A stretch of DNA of 64,000 bases from Siphonodentalium dalli (taxonomy: Eukaryota; Mollusca; Scaphopoda; Gadilida; Siphonodentaliidae). The translations under genes were made by a program, and so were the position numbers. The notes beneath the pieces are model-generated. The model was not told where the DNA came from and did not search any database. It saw only the letters and a program-made list of their open reading frames with translations. This document shows, piece after piece, positions 12,300 through 25,100 of this stretch (position 1 is its first letter; each line of letters begins with the position of its first letter). The DNA is taken from the NCBI GenBank assembly GCA_032622095.1, contig CP136068.1:158049465-158113464 (forward strand). The letters run 5' to 3'.

Positions 12300-13400
12300 G
12301 CATGGTCACTATGTGTGGGCATATATATATATATATATAAGACGATGATCATTGTGTTATCAACTAATACGGACGACCGATCGCACACAAAAACAAAAAC
12401 TACATGAGAATATACGCCGTATTAGATTAGAACGAACGACTTTTGATGTATACCCTGGATATATACATGTATAATAAACAATATTCATGCATCCCGACGC
12501 AAGTCTCTGTAAATTATGTGCGTTGTCATTATACTCCCTTGGTCAAGTGGTCCTGCTAATTTTCTATGATGCTGTTTGTCCTGTTGAATTGCTATGATGC
12601 TGATAGGGCAAACTGATGCCGTTACGAAAAAGTACCGTTATTTTTTTTCAAGTTGTCATTTTCGCGGTATTTGGCTAACCCGAGAGATTTGAGAAAAAGC
12701 CAGTGTGTGTATGAAACATTCAAGAAGATATATATTGTTTTATGGTTTATGCCAATATGACAAAGGGCTGTCAGACCTGATAACTTAGGGCAAGATATAC
12801 AAGCACCACACCCATAATAGCATAATAAAATACGTATATTACCCATAATAGCATAATTAAATACTCAGTCCATTACCCAATATACAGTAGTGCCCTGAAT
12901 AATCGAATCCTTAACCACAGCAGAATTATGGGTAATTGTTCAGGATTTAGTCGGAAATATGGCTTGTTGCCATTCATCGGAAAGCTCCCCCCGAGTTCCT
13001 ACCACACCTCTATATGCACCTACCATTAATTACACTACACGTACGTGTGCCAAACCACAACTATACAACTATAGACGTGGTCATGGTCGCTTGTAATAAG
13101 CGTTGACGCCCCGTTCCTACTACACCACTGTATGTACACCTAACATTTTATTCACGATTCACCAACCCCCATTAACCGGACATGGCTCGTTCGAACCAGA
13201 ATGCTCGTACAGGAAATGCAGCTTAGGGCTACACACGGAATTTTGGTACTTTCATAAAAATCATTGACTTGTCTACATTATCTATCGGCTATCGATATAT
13301 CTGGTCTTGAAACGAAATGCATGTTTTCAAGAAAGTGACAATTCAAGCAAAGAGGGATGATCTAGATTTAATTGTAGTTCAATGTATTTCTAAGTCCAGG
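12300..13400. other. No gene recognised
   Basis: Intron 2 sequence; a short TA dinucleotide run (12319-12339) and otherwise unique, stop-rich DNA. Confidence 0.5.
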
Positions 13401-13409
13401 CAATTCTTC

Positions 13410-13506
13410 AAGGATTGTCCACTTATAAACGGACAATCCTTACCTAAGATGGTCATTAATAAATGGACAATCCAACCACGCGTGGCACGCGAGCTTGGGA
13501 TTGTCC
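13410..13506. repeat. Cluster of inverted GGATTGTCC / GGACAATCC motifs
   Basis: AAGGATTGTCC (13410-13420) pairs with GGACAATCCTT (13431-13441). GGACAATCC (13465-13473) pairs with GGATTGTCC (13498-13506) around the palindrome CCACGCGTGG (13476-13485). These are two adjacent hairpins sharing one motif. Confidence 0.75.
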
Positions 13507-13615
13507 ACTAAATGAAGACATTTATAGCTAATCCTGCATGTTAGCTTCATATTTAATATGAAGGGCAATAACTCTATAAAGAATGTTAATTTACTAAATA
13601 ACGGTGTTTGTATGA

Positions 13616-13700
13616 GAAGAAGTGTTTTTGACGAAATAACGGAGATATTTGAAGAAGAGTTTTTGACGAAATAACGGAAATATTCGAAGAAGTGTTTTTA
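13616..13700. repeat. 35-bp tandem duplication, 2.4 copies
   Basis: Unit GAAGAAGTGTTTTTGACG followed by AAATAACGGAGATATTT, at 13616 and 13651, with a partial third copy from 13686. Confidence 0.85.
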
Positions 13701-14260
13701 TAGAGCGCATTAGGTGCTAAGTCTCGTCACATAGATAGCAATACAATTGAGATAAAGTTAATCTTCCCTTGACCAATAATTGAAGGTGATTCTCGTATCA
13801 TCGACTTTATGAACTCAAATAGAATGGAACCTATTCACAGACTCATTGATGCCCTATATGCAGGGTACTTAAATCATTTGCTGCGTTTAAACTAATCTAG
13901 GTGTTTCCTGTCTAGAATAAGTCCTTTGGTATCAAGTAATATACATGTAGTGTATGGCTGGCTTCTTAAGTCTCATTCTCCCGAAAATCTGACGGAAACT
14001 CACACATATATAAGCGACGGCACCTAGCGACATATTCTATATATACACAATGACAAAATATATTTTAAAGGGGCACTGTATTCAAATGTTGTTGTTTGTT
14101 TCTATGTTCTATGTTTCGTAAAATAAGGTAACCAGCTTTATATTATTTGACTGTCTGCATGCTGAGTACGAAGTAATGTTACAGGTGGCATAAGGGAACT
14201 CATCATTGAGTATTTGTGACCCGCCATATCAAATCCAGTCGTAAGTCGGGATTTATTTTA
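13701..14260. other. No gene recognised
   Basis: Intron 2 sequence; no long frames, no repeats noted. Confidence 0.5.
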
Positions 14261-14628
14261 CCCTGTGCCAATGCATTCTCTTATATATGCGAGTCGACCA
14301 TAGGTCGCCTCGCATATATAAGAGAATGCATTGGCTTAACAATTTTTTACAATTTTAATAATTTTTTCTTGTATTCTTTAACAATTTTATAATTTCACCC
14401 ATACAGAGCCCCAGACAAATATGAGCAGACGACACTCTTCTATATGCTTCTATATATGTGTGGGGCTCCCTGCAGGGTAATGGATGTTTTTTATGTTATG
14501 TCCTCAAAATTGTAAGAAACATTTATTTAAAAAAAATGATAACAAATTGTTAGGCCAATGCATTCTCTTATATATGCGAGGCGACCTATGGTCGACTCGC
14601 ATATATAAGAGAATGCATTGGCACAGGG
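14261..14628. mobile_element. Double-palindrome foldback element, copy 2
   Basis: Starts CCCTGTGCCAATGC and ends GCATTGGCACAGGG, with each end a palindrome of about 70 bp as in copy 1 (7819-8018). The core keeps TTCTTTAACAATTTTATAAT but contains about 160 extra bases, including an inverted GAGCCCCA/TGGGGCTC pair (about 14407 and 14462). Unlike copy 1 it is not inside a TTAA-flanked MITE, which shows that the palindromic unit is a separate element. No clear target duplication. Confidence 0.85.
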
Positions 14629-14949
14629 AATGCAAAAATAGAACGCTCGTCATTGAGAATTATTTGTACAATATTCAGGCAAATGTATCAACTAAATGTT
14701 ATATGATATGCATAATTCATAGTCCCCGATACCACGCTTGTCATCCTATAATACCCGCTACGGGCAAATATTGAGTAAACCCCGTTGCGGGCACGAGTGA
14801 AGAGTTTAGGTAGATTTCTTTTGAGGGAAATTTGGTTATTAATTGTTTTTCTTCTGACACGAGTCCGGATCCACGAGGTGCATGATGAACCCATCTTCAA
14901 CCAAATGTTAACAGTTCGACGAATAAAGCTCCATAAAGTGACGAAATGC

Positions 14950-15154
14950 GATATGTCCTTCATGTAAGAATACACTAACCCTAAATCTAACTCTAACCCT
15001 AACCCTAACCCTAACCCTAGTCCTAACCCTAGCCCTAACCCTAACCATAGCCCTAACCCTAACCCTAGCCCTGAACTTAACCCTAACCTGACACATATGG
15101 AGAATGGAGGGGGTGCGCGCGTGGTTTCGTATATTCTTACATGAAGGATATATC
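14950..15154. repeat. Inverted repeat enclosing an interstitial telomeric tract
   Basis: Arms 14950-14972 and 15132-15154 (GATATGTCCTTCATGTAAGA and its complement) match at 22 of 23 positions and bracket the telomere-like repeats at 14975-15088. Confidence 0.8.
14975..15088. repeat. Interstitial telomeric repeat (CCCTAA)n, degenerate
   Basis: About 19 hexamers of CTAACC(C) with variants such as CTAGCC, CTAACT and CTGAAC; the complement is TTAGGG, the usual animal telomere repeat. It is internal to a gene intron, so it is not a chromosome end. The glycine/leucine-rich open frames here are repeat artefacts. Confidence 0.9.
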
Positions 15155-15471
15155 CCGAAATGCTCGATGAAGTGTGAGAATAAGCTTCCATGTTTCAATT
15201 TTGTGTGTTTTCAGCTCCAAGACGAGTGCGTTGTGATAAATTTGGACCACGTTGTTAACGTTCCATTGGCATATATAGTTTAGGAAACTAAATCTACATT
15301 TACATTGGAATTTTATGTATTTAAGTAGGAAAATATTGACAATTGCATGTGACACTCCACGTTGCCGGAGTAAACCACAACAAGGGCAATATTTTTGCCC
15401 GCGTCGGAGTTTACTCCTGTCCACATTACAATTTACTTTATCGATGTGCGGTATGTTTGGAAAGATGTCTT
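15155..15471. other. No gene recognised
   Basis: Intron 2 sequence with a weak inverted pair around GTTGCCGGAGTAAACC (15363) and CGGAGTTTACTC (15405). Confidence 0.4.
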
Positions 15472-15472
15472 T

Positions 15473-15527
<55 letters not shown>

Positions 15528-15528
15528 T

Positions 15529-15602
<74 letters not shown>
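15472..15602. repeat. (GA)n microsatellite, about 130 bp
   Basis: Nearly pure GA repeats with a few interruptions (AGGG, AAAG, GATAGC). The serine-leucine and arginine-glutamate frames on the two strands are artefacts. Confidence 0.97.
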
Positions 15603-15607
<5 letters not shown>

Positions 15608-16140
15608 AACGGTGACAATCTGTATTTTATTAAAATGTAACATGCGACTGAGCGTCAGAGCGACTCGCTCCTGAATAAAGATGATTAGACACCCTTCGCA
15701 TAATGAACTACAACAGATAATGATATCGAATAAGGTACTACGTCACTGGAATTTGTGTTCTTTCTATTCGTTGTCGTTTTTCCATATTCGTTGTTGCGAT
15801 TAAGGTTTCGGATTCTCAACAAAACTCATAAATACATGATGCAGTAGTAATACGTTCGTTTCTCAGCTCCTCAATATTGAAAATGATTATGAGATTATGT
15901 CCATAAATTGTGAACGACATGCGGCCTTAATTTTTAACTAATATTTCGTCGTCGTGAAACGCGATAATCTTGTCAAACACAAAGTGTTAAACGTTGACCT
16001 GATAACAACATAATTACTTAGAGTGGCAAGCACGATTGTCTTAAAAACAGAATCGTAGTCGTCTATTCTGGGAAAGGTTATTAGCTATCCGTAATGTTTA
16101 TCTTTCGTAGTTCATTATGATAAAGGTGTCTACTGATATA
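15603..16140. other. No gene recognised
   Basis: Unique intron 2 DNA between the GA tract and the 62/63-bp minisatellite. Confidence 0.5.
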
Positions 16141-19100
16141 GGTTTCCACACTACACCCACCTGTATAGGATCACGGAACCTTTAGACGTATTAACATGAC
16201 AGTGGTCTCCCCACTGCACTCACCAGTATAGTGTCCCGGAACCTTTAGACCTATTAACATGACAGTGGTTTCCCCTCTACACCCACATTTATAGGATCCC
16301 GGAACCTTTAGACGTATTAACATGACAGTGGATTCCCACTACACACCCACCTTTATAGGATCCCGGAACCTTTAGACGTATTAACATGACAGTGGTTTCC
16401 ACACTACACTCACCTTTATAGTATCCCAGAACCTTTAGACGTATTAACATGACAGTGGTTTCCACACTACACCCACCTTTATAGGATCCCGGAACCTTTA
16501 GACGTATTAACATGACAGTGGTTTCCCCACTACACACACCTTTATAGGACCCCGGCACCTTTAGACGTATTAACATGACAGTGGTTTCCACACTACACCC
16601 ACCTGTATAGGATCCCGGAACCTTTAGACGTATTAACATGGCAGTGGTTTCCACACTACACCCACCTTTATAGGATCCCGGAACCTTTAGACGTATTAAC
16701 ATGACAGTGGTTTCCCCACTACACCCACCTTTATAGGATCCCGGAACCTTTAGACGTATTAACATGATATTGGTTTCCCACTACACCCACCTTTATAGGT
16801 TCCCAAAACCTTTAGACGTATTAACATGACAGTGGTTTCCACACTACACCCACCTTTATAGGATCCCGGAACCTTTAGACGTATTAACATGACAGTGGTT
16901 TCCACACTACACCCACCTTTATAGGATCCCGGAACCTTTAGACGTATTAACATAATATTGGTTTCCCACTACACCCACCTTTATAGGATCCCGGAACCTT
17001 TAGACGTATTAACATGACAGTGGTTTCCCACTACACTCACCTTTATAGGATCCCGGAACCTTTAGACGTATTAACATGACAGTGGTTTCCACACTACACC
17101 CACCTTTATAGGATCCCAGAACCTTTAGACGTATTAACATGACAGTGGTTTCCCACTACACCCGCCTTTATAGGATCCCGGAACCTTTAGACGTATTAAC
17201 ATGACAGTGGTTTCCACACTACACCCACCTTTATAGGATCCCAGAACCTTTAGACGTATTAACATGACAGTGGTTTCCACACTACACCCACCTTTATAGG
17301 ATCCCGGAACCTTTAGACGTATTAACATGACAGTTGTTTCCCCACTACACTCACCTTTATAGGATCCCGGAACCTTTAGACGTATTAACATGACAGTGGT
17401 TTCCCACTTCACACACCTTTATAGGATCCCGGAACCTTTAGACGTATTAACATGACAGTGGTTTCCCACTACACCCACCTTTATAGGATCCCGGAACCTT
17501 TAGACGTATTAACATGACAGTGGTTTCCCCACAACACCCACCTTTATAGGATCCCGGAACCTTTAGACGTATTAACACGACAGTGGTTTCCCACTACACC
17601 CACCTTTATAGGATCCCGGAACCTTTAGACGTATTAACATGACAGTGGTTTCTCACTACACCCACCTTTATAGGGTCCCGGAACCTTTAGACGTATTAAC
17701 ATGACAGTGGTTTCCACACTACACCCACCTTTATAGGATCGCTGAACCTTTAGACGTATTAACATGACAGTGGTTTCCACACTACACCCACCTTTATAGG
17801 ATCCCGGAACCTTTAGACGTATTAACATGACAGTGGTTTCCCACTACACACACCTTTATAGGATCCCGGAACCTTTAGACGTATTAACATGACAGTGGTT
17901 TCCCACTACACCCGCCTTTATAGGATCCCGGAACCTTTAGACGTATTAACATGACAGTGGTTTCCAACTACACCCGCCTTTATAGGATCCCGGAACCTTT
18001 AGACGTATTAACATGACAGTGGTTTCCCACTACACCCCCTTTATAGGATCCCGGAACCTTTAGACGTATTAACATGACAGTGGTTTCTCACTACACCCGC
18101 CTTTATAGGACCCCGGAACCTTTAGACGTATTAACATGACAGTGGTTTCACAATACACCCGCCTTTATAGGATCACGGAACCTTTAGACGTATTAACATG
18201 ACAGTGGTTTCCCACTACACCCGCCTTTATAGGATCCCGGAACCTTTAGACGTATTAACATGACAGTGGTTTCTCACTACACCCGCCTTTATAGGGTCCC
18301 GGAACATTTAGACGTATTAACATGACAGTGGTTTCCCACTACATCCGCCTTTATAGGGTCCCGGAACCTTTAGACGTATTAACATGACAGTGGTTTCTCA
18401 CTACACCCACCTTTATAGGATCCCGGAACCTTTAGACGTATTAACATGACAGTGGTTTCCCACTACACCCACCTTTATAGGATCCCGGAACCTTTAGACG
18501 TATTAACATGACAGTGGTTTCCCACTACACCCACCTTTATAGGATCCCGGAACCTTTAGAGGTATTAACATGACAGTGGTTTCTCACTACACCCACCTTT
18601 ATAGGATCCCGGAAACCTTTAGAGGTATTAACATGACAGTGGTTTCCCAGTACACCCACCTTTATAGGATCCCGGAACCTTTAGAGGTATTAACATGACA
18701 GTGGTTTCCCACTACACACACCTTTATAGGATCCCGGAACCTTTAGACGTATTAACATGACAGTGGTTTCCAAACTACACCCACCTTTATAGGATCCCGG
18801 AACCTTTAGACGTATTAACATGACAGTGGTTTCCACACTACACCCACCTTTATAGGATCCCGGAACCTTTAGACGTATTAACATGGCAGTGGTTTCCCAC
18901 TACACCCGCCTTTATAGGATCCCGGAACCTTTAGACATATTAACATGAGAGTGGTTTCCCCACTACACCCACCTTTATAGGATCCCGGAACCTTTAGACG
19001 TATTAACATGACAGTGGTTTCCCCACTACACCCACCTTTATAGGATCCCGGAACCTTTAGACGTATTAACATGACAGTGGTTTCCACACTACACCCACCT

Positions 19101-22100
19101 GTATAGGATCCCGGAACCTTTAGACGTATTAACATGACAGTGGTTTCTCACTACACACACCTTTATAGGATCCCAGAACATTTAGACGTATTAACATGAC
19201 AGTGGTTTCCCCACTACACCCGCCTTTATAGGATCCCTGAACCTTTAGACGTATTAACATGACAGTGGTTTCCCACTACACCCACCTTTATAGGATCCCG
19301 GAATCTTTTGAGGTATTAACATGAAAGTGGTTTCCACACTACATCCACCTTTATAGGATCCCGGAACCTTAAGACGTATTAACATGACAGTGGTTTCACA
19401 ATACACCCGCCTTTATAGGATCCCGGAACCTTTAGACGTATTAACATGACAGTGGTTTCCCACTACACCCACCTTTATAGGATCCCGGAACCTTTAGACG
19501 CATTAACATGACAGTGGTTTCCCCACAACACCCACCTTTATAGGATCCCGGAACCTTTAGACGTATTAACATGACAGTGGTTTCCACACTACACCCGCCT
19601 TTATAGGATCCCGGAACCGTTAGACGTATTAACATGACAGTGTTTTCCACACTACACCCACCTTTATAGGATGCCGGAATATTTAGACGTATTAACATGA
19701 CAGTGGTTTCCCACTACACCCACCTTTATAGGATCCCGGAACCTTCAGACGTATTAACATGACAGTGGTTTCCACACTACACCAACCTGTATAGGATCCC
19801 GGAACCTTTAGACGTATTAACATGACAGTGGTTTCCCACTACACCCACCTTTATAGGATCCCGGAATCTTTAGACGTATTAACATGACAGTGGTTTCCCA
19901 CTACACACACCTTTATAGGATCCCGGAACCTTTAGACGTATTAACATGACAGTGGTTTCAAAACTACACCCACCTTTATAGGATCCCGGAACCTTTAGAC
20001 GTATTAACATGACAGTGGTTTCCCACTACACCCGCCTTTATAGGATCCCGGAACCTTTAGACGTATTAACATGACAGTGGTTTCCCCACTACACCCACCT
20101 TTATAGGATCCCGAAACCTTCAGACGTATTAACATGACAGTGGTTTCCACACTACACCCACCTTTATAGGATCCCAGAACCTTTAGACGTATTAACATGA
20201 CAGTGCTTTCCTACTACACACACCTTTATAGGATCCCGGAACCTTTAGACATATTAACATGACAGTGGTTTCCCCACTACACCCGCCTTTATAGGATCCC
20301 TGAACCTTTAGACGTATTAACATGACAGTGGTTTCCCACTACGCCCACCTTTATAGGATCCCGGAACCTTTAGACGTATTAACACGACAGTGGTTTCTCA
20401 CTACACCCACCTTTATAGGGTCCCGGAACCTTTAGACGTATTAACATGACAGTGGTTTCCCACTACACCCACCTTTATAGGATCCCGGAACCTTTAGACG
20501 CATTAACATGACAGTGGTTTCCCACTACACTCACCATTATAGGATCCCGGAACCTTTAGACGTATTAACATGACAGTGGTTTCCCACTACACCCACCTTT
20601 ATAGGATCCCGGAACCTTTATACGTATTAACATGATATTGGTTTCCCACTACACCCGCCTTTATAGGATCCCGGAACCTTTAGACGTATTAACATGACAG
20701 TGGTTTCCCCACCACACCCACCTTTATAGGACACGGAACCTTTAGACGTATTAACACGACAGTGGTTTCCCACTACACCCACCTTTATAGGATCCCGGAA
20801 CCTTTAGACGTATTAACATGACAGTGGTTTCCCACTACACTCACCTTTATAGGATCCCGGAACCTTTAGACGTATTAACATGACAGTGGTTTCCCACTAC
20901 ACCCACCTTTATAGGGTCCCGGAATGTTTAGACGTATTAACATGACAGTGGTTTCCCCACTACACCCACCTTTATAGGATCCCGGAACCTTTAGACGTAT
21001 TAACATGACAGTGGTTTCCCACTACACCCGCCTTTATAGGATCCCTGAACCTTTAGACGTATTAACATGACAGTGGTCTCCCACTACACCCACCTTTATA
21101 GGATCCCGGAACCTTTAGACGTATTAACATGACAGTGGTTTCCCACTACACCCGCCTTAATAGGATCCAGGAACCTTTAGACGTATTAACATGACAGTGG
21201 TTTCCCACTACACCCACCTTTATAGGATCCCGGAACTTTTAGACGTATTAACATGACAGTGGTTTCCCACTACACCCACCTTTATAGGATCCAGGAACCT
21301 TTAGACGTATTAACATGACAGTGGTTTCCCACTACACCCACCTTTATAGGATCCCGGAACCTTTAGACGTATTAACATGACAGTGGTTTCCCACTACACC
21401 CACCTTTATAGGATCCCGGAACCTTTAGACGCATTAACATGACAGTGGTTTCCCCACAACACCCACCTTTATAGGATCCCGGAACCTTTAGACGTATTAA
21501 CATGACAGTGGTTTCCACACTACACCCGCCATTATAGGATCCCGGAACCTTTAGACGTATTAACATGACAGTGGTTTCCACACTACACCCACCTTTATAG
21601 GATGCCGGAATATTTAGACGTATTAACATGACAGTGGTTTCCCACTACACCCACCTTTATAGGATCCCGGAACCTTTAGACGTATTAACATGACAGTGGT
21701 TTCCACACTACACCAACCTGTATAGGATCCCGGAACCTTTAGACGTATTAACATGACAGTGGTTTCCCACTACACCCACCTTTATAGGATCCCGGAATCT
21801 TTAGACGTATTAACATGACAGTGGTTTCCCACTACACACACCTTTATAGGATCCCGGAACCTTTAGACGTATTAACATGACAGTGGTTTCCACACTACAC
21901 CCACCTTTATAGGATCCCAGAACCTTTAGACGTATTAACATGACAGTGGTTTCCCACTACACCCGCCTTTATAGGATTCCGGAACCTTTAGACGTATTAA
22001 CATGACAGTGGTTTCCACACTACACCCACCTTTATAGGATCCCAGAACCTTTAGACGTATTAACATGACAGTAGTTTCCACACTACACCCACCTTTATAG

Positions 22101-25100
22101 GATCCCGGAACCTTTAGACGTATTAACATGACAGTTGTTTCCCCACTACACTCACCTTTATAGGATCCCGGAACCTTTAGACGTATTAACATGACAGTGG
22201 TTTCCAACTTCACACACCTTTATAGGATCCCGGAACCTTTAGACGTATTAACATGACAGTGGTTTCCCACTACACCCACCTTTATAGGATCCCGGAACCT
22301 TTAGACGTATTAACATGACAGTGGTTTCCCCACAACACCCACCTTTATAGGATCCCGGAACCTTTAGACGTATTAACACGACAGTGGTTTCCCACTACAC
22401 CCACCTTTATAGGATCCCGGAACCTTTAGACGTATTAACATGACAGTGGTTTCTCACTACACCCACCTTTATAGGGTCCCGGAACCTTTAGACGTATTAA
22501 CATGACAGTGGTTTCCACACTACACCCACCTTTATAGGATCGCTGAACCTTTAGACGTATTAACATGACAGTGGTTTCCACACTACACCCACCTTTATAG
22601 GATCCCGGAACCTTTAGACGTATTAACATGACAGTGGTTTCCCACTACACACACCTTTATAGGATCCCGGAACCTTTAGACGTATTAACATGACAGTGGT
22701 TTCCCACTACACCCGCCTTTATAGGATCCCGGAACCTTTAGACGTATTAACATGACAGTGGTTTCCAACTACACCCGCCTTTATAGGATCCCGGAACCTT
22801 TAGACGTATTAACATGACAGTGGTTTCCCACTACACCCCCTTTATAGGATCCCGGAACCTTTAGACGTATTAACATGACAGTGGTTTCTCACTACACCCG
22901 CCTTTATAGGACCCCGGAACCTTTAGACGTATTAACATGACAGTGGTTTCACAATACACCCGCCTTTATAGGATCACGGAACCTTTAGACGTATTAACAT
23001 GACAGTGGTTTCCCACTACACCCGCCTTTATAGGATCCCGGAACCTTTAGACGTATTAACATGACAGTGGTTTCTCACTACACCCGCCTTTATAGGGTCC
23101 CGGAACATTTAGACGTATTAACATGACAGTGGTTTCCCACTACATCCGCCTTTATAGGGTCCCGGAACCTTTAGACGTATTAACATGACAGTGGTTTCTC
23201 ACTACACCCACCTTTATAGGATCCCGGAACCTTTAGACGTATTAACATGACAGTGGTTTCCCACTACACCCACCTTTATAGGATCCCGGAACCTTTAGAC
23301 GTATTAACATGACAGTGGTTTCCCACTACACCCACCTTTATAGGATCCCGGAACCTTTAGAGGTATTAACATGACAGTGGTTTCTCACTACACCCACCTT
23401 TATAGGATCCCGGAACCTTTAGAGGTATTAACATGACAGTGGTTTCCCAGTACACCCACCTTTATAGGATCCCGGAACCTTTAGAAATATTAACATGACA
23501 GTGGTTTCCCACTACACACACCTTTATAGGATCCCGGAACCTTTAGACGTATTAACATGACAGTGGTTTCCAAACTACACCCACCTTTATAGGATCCCGG
23601 AACCTTTAGACGTATTAACATGACAGTGGTTTCCACACTACACCCACCTTTATAGGATCCCGGAACCTTTAGACGTATTAACATGGCAGTGGTTTCCCAC
23701 TACACCCGCCTTTATAGGATCCCGGAACCTTTAGACATATTAACATGAGAGTGGTTTCCCCACTACACCCACCTTTATAGGATCCCGGAACCTTTAGACG
23801 TATTAACATGACAGTGGTTTCCCCACTACACCCACCTTTATAGGATCCCGGAACCTTTAGACGTATTAACATGACAGTGGTTTCCACACTACACCCACCT
23901 GTATAGGATCCCGGAACCTTTAGACGTATTAACATGACAGTGGTTTCTCACTACACACACCTTTATAGGATCCCAGAACATTTAGACGTATTAACATGAC
24001 AGTGGTTTCCCCACTACACCCGCCTTTATAGGATCCCTGAACCTTTAGACGTATTAACATGACAGTGGTTTCCCACTACACCCACCTTTATAGGATCCCG
24101 GAACCTTTAGAGGTATTAACATGAAAGTGGTTTCCACACTACATCCACCTTTATAGGATCCCGGAACCTTAAGACGTATTAACATGACAGTGGTTTCACA
24201 ATACACCCGCCTTTATAGGATCCCGGAACCTTTAGACGTATTAACATGACAGTGGTTTCCCACTACACCCACCTTTATAGGATCCCGGAACCTTTAGACG
24301 CATTAACATGACAGTGGTTTCCCCACAACACCCACCTTTATAGGATCCCGGAACCTTTAGACGTATTAACATGACAGTGGTTTCCACACTACACCCGCCT
24401 TTATAGGATCCCGGAACCTTTAGACGTATTAACATGACAGTGGTTTCCACACTACACCCACCTTTATAGGATGCCGGAATATTTAGACGTATTAACATGA
24501 CAGTGGTTTCCCACTACACCCACCTTTATAGGATCCCGGAACCTTTAGACGTATTAACATGACAGTGGTTTCCACACTACACCAACCTGTATAGGATCCC
24601 GGAACCTTTAGACGTATTAACATGACAGTGGTTTCCCACTACACCCACCTTTATAGGATCCCGGAATCTTTAGACGTATTAACATGACAGTGGTTTCCCA
24701 CTACACACACCTTTATAGGATCCCGGAACCTTTAGACGTATTAACATGACAGTGGTTTCCAAACTACACCCACCTTTATAGGATCCCGGAACCTTTAGAC
24801 GTATTAACATGACAGTGGTTTCCCACTACACCCGCCTTTATAGGATCCCGGAACCTTTAGACGTATTAACATGACAGTGGTTTCCCCACTACACCCACCT
24901 TTATAGGATCCCGGAACCTTCAGACGTATTAACATGACAGTGGTTTCCACACTACACCCACCTTTATAGGATCCCAGAACCTTTAGACGTATTAACATGA
25001 CAGTGCTTTCCTACCACACACACCTTTATAGGATCCCGGAACCTTTAGACATATTAACATGACAGTGGTTTCCCCACTACACCCGCCTTTATAGGATCCC

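Noticed and set aside
12895-12995. Minus-strand GSFPMNG considered as the missing GCNT segment
   Set aside because: No other family motif is nearby, and the true middle exon was found at 27077-27300 with matching phases and the TPDE block.
14688-15191. Glycine-leucine-rich frames
   Set aside because: They read the degenerate CCCTAA telomeric repeats.
15137-15643. Serine-leucine and arginine-glutamate repeat frames
   Set aside because: They read the GA microsatellite.
16289-24998. Series of minus-strand frames of repeated MLIRLKVPGSYKGG
   Set aside because: They are by-products of the 63-bp minisatellite units, end whenever a 62-bp unit occurs, and derive from the end of exon 2; no start or context for independent genes.
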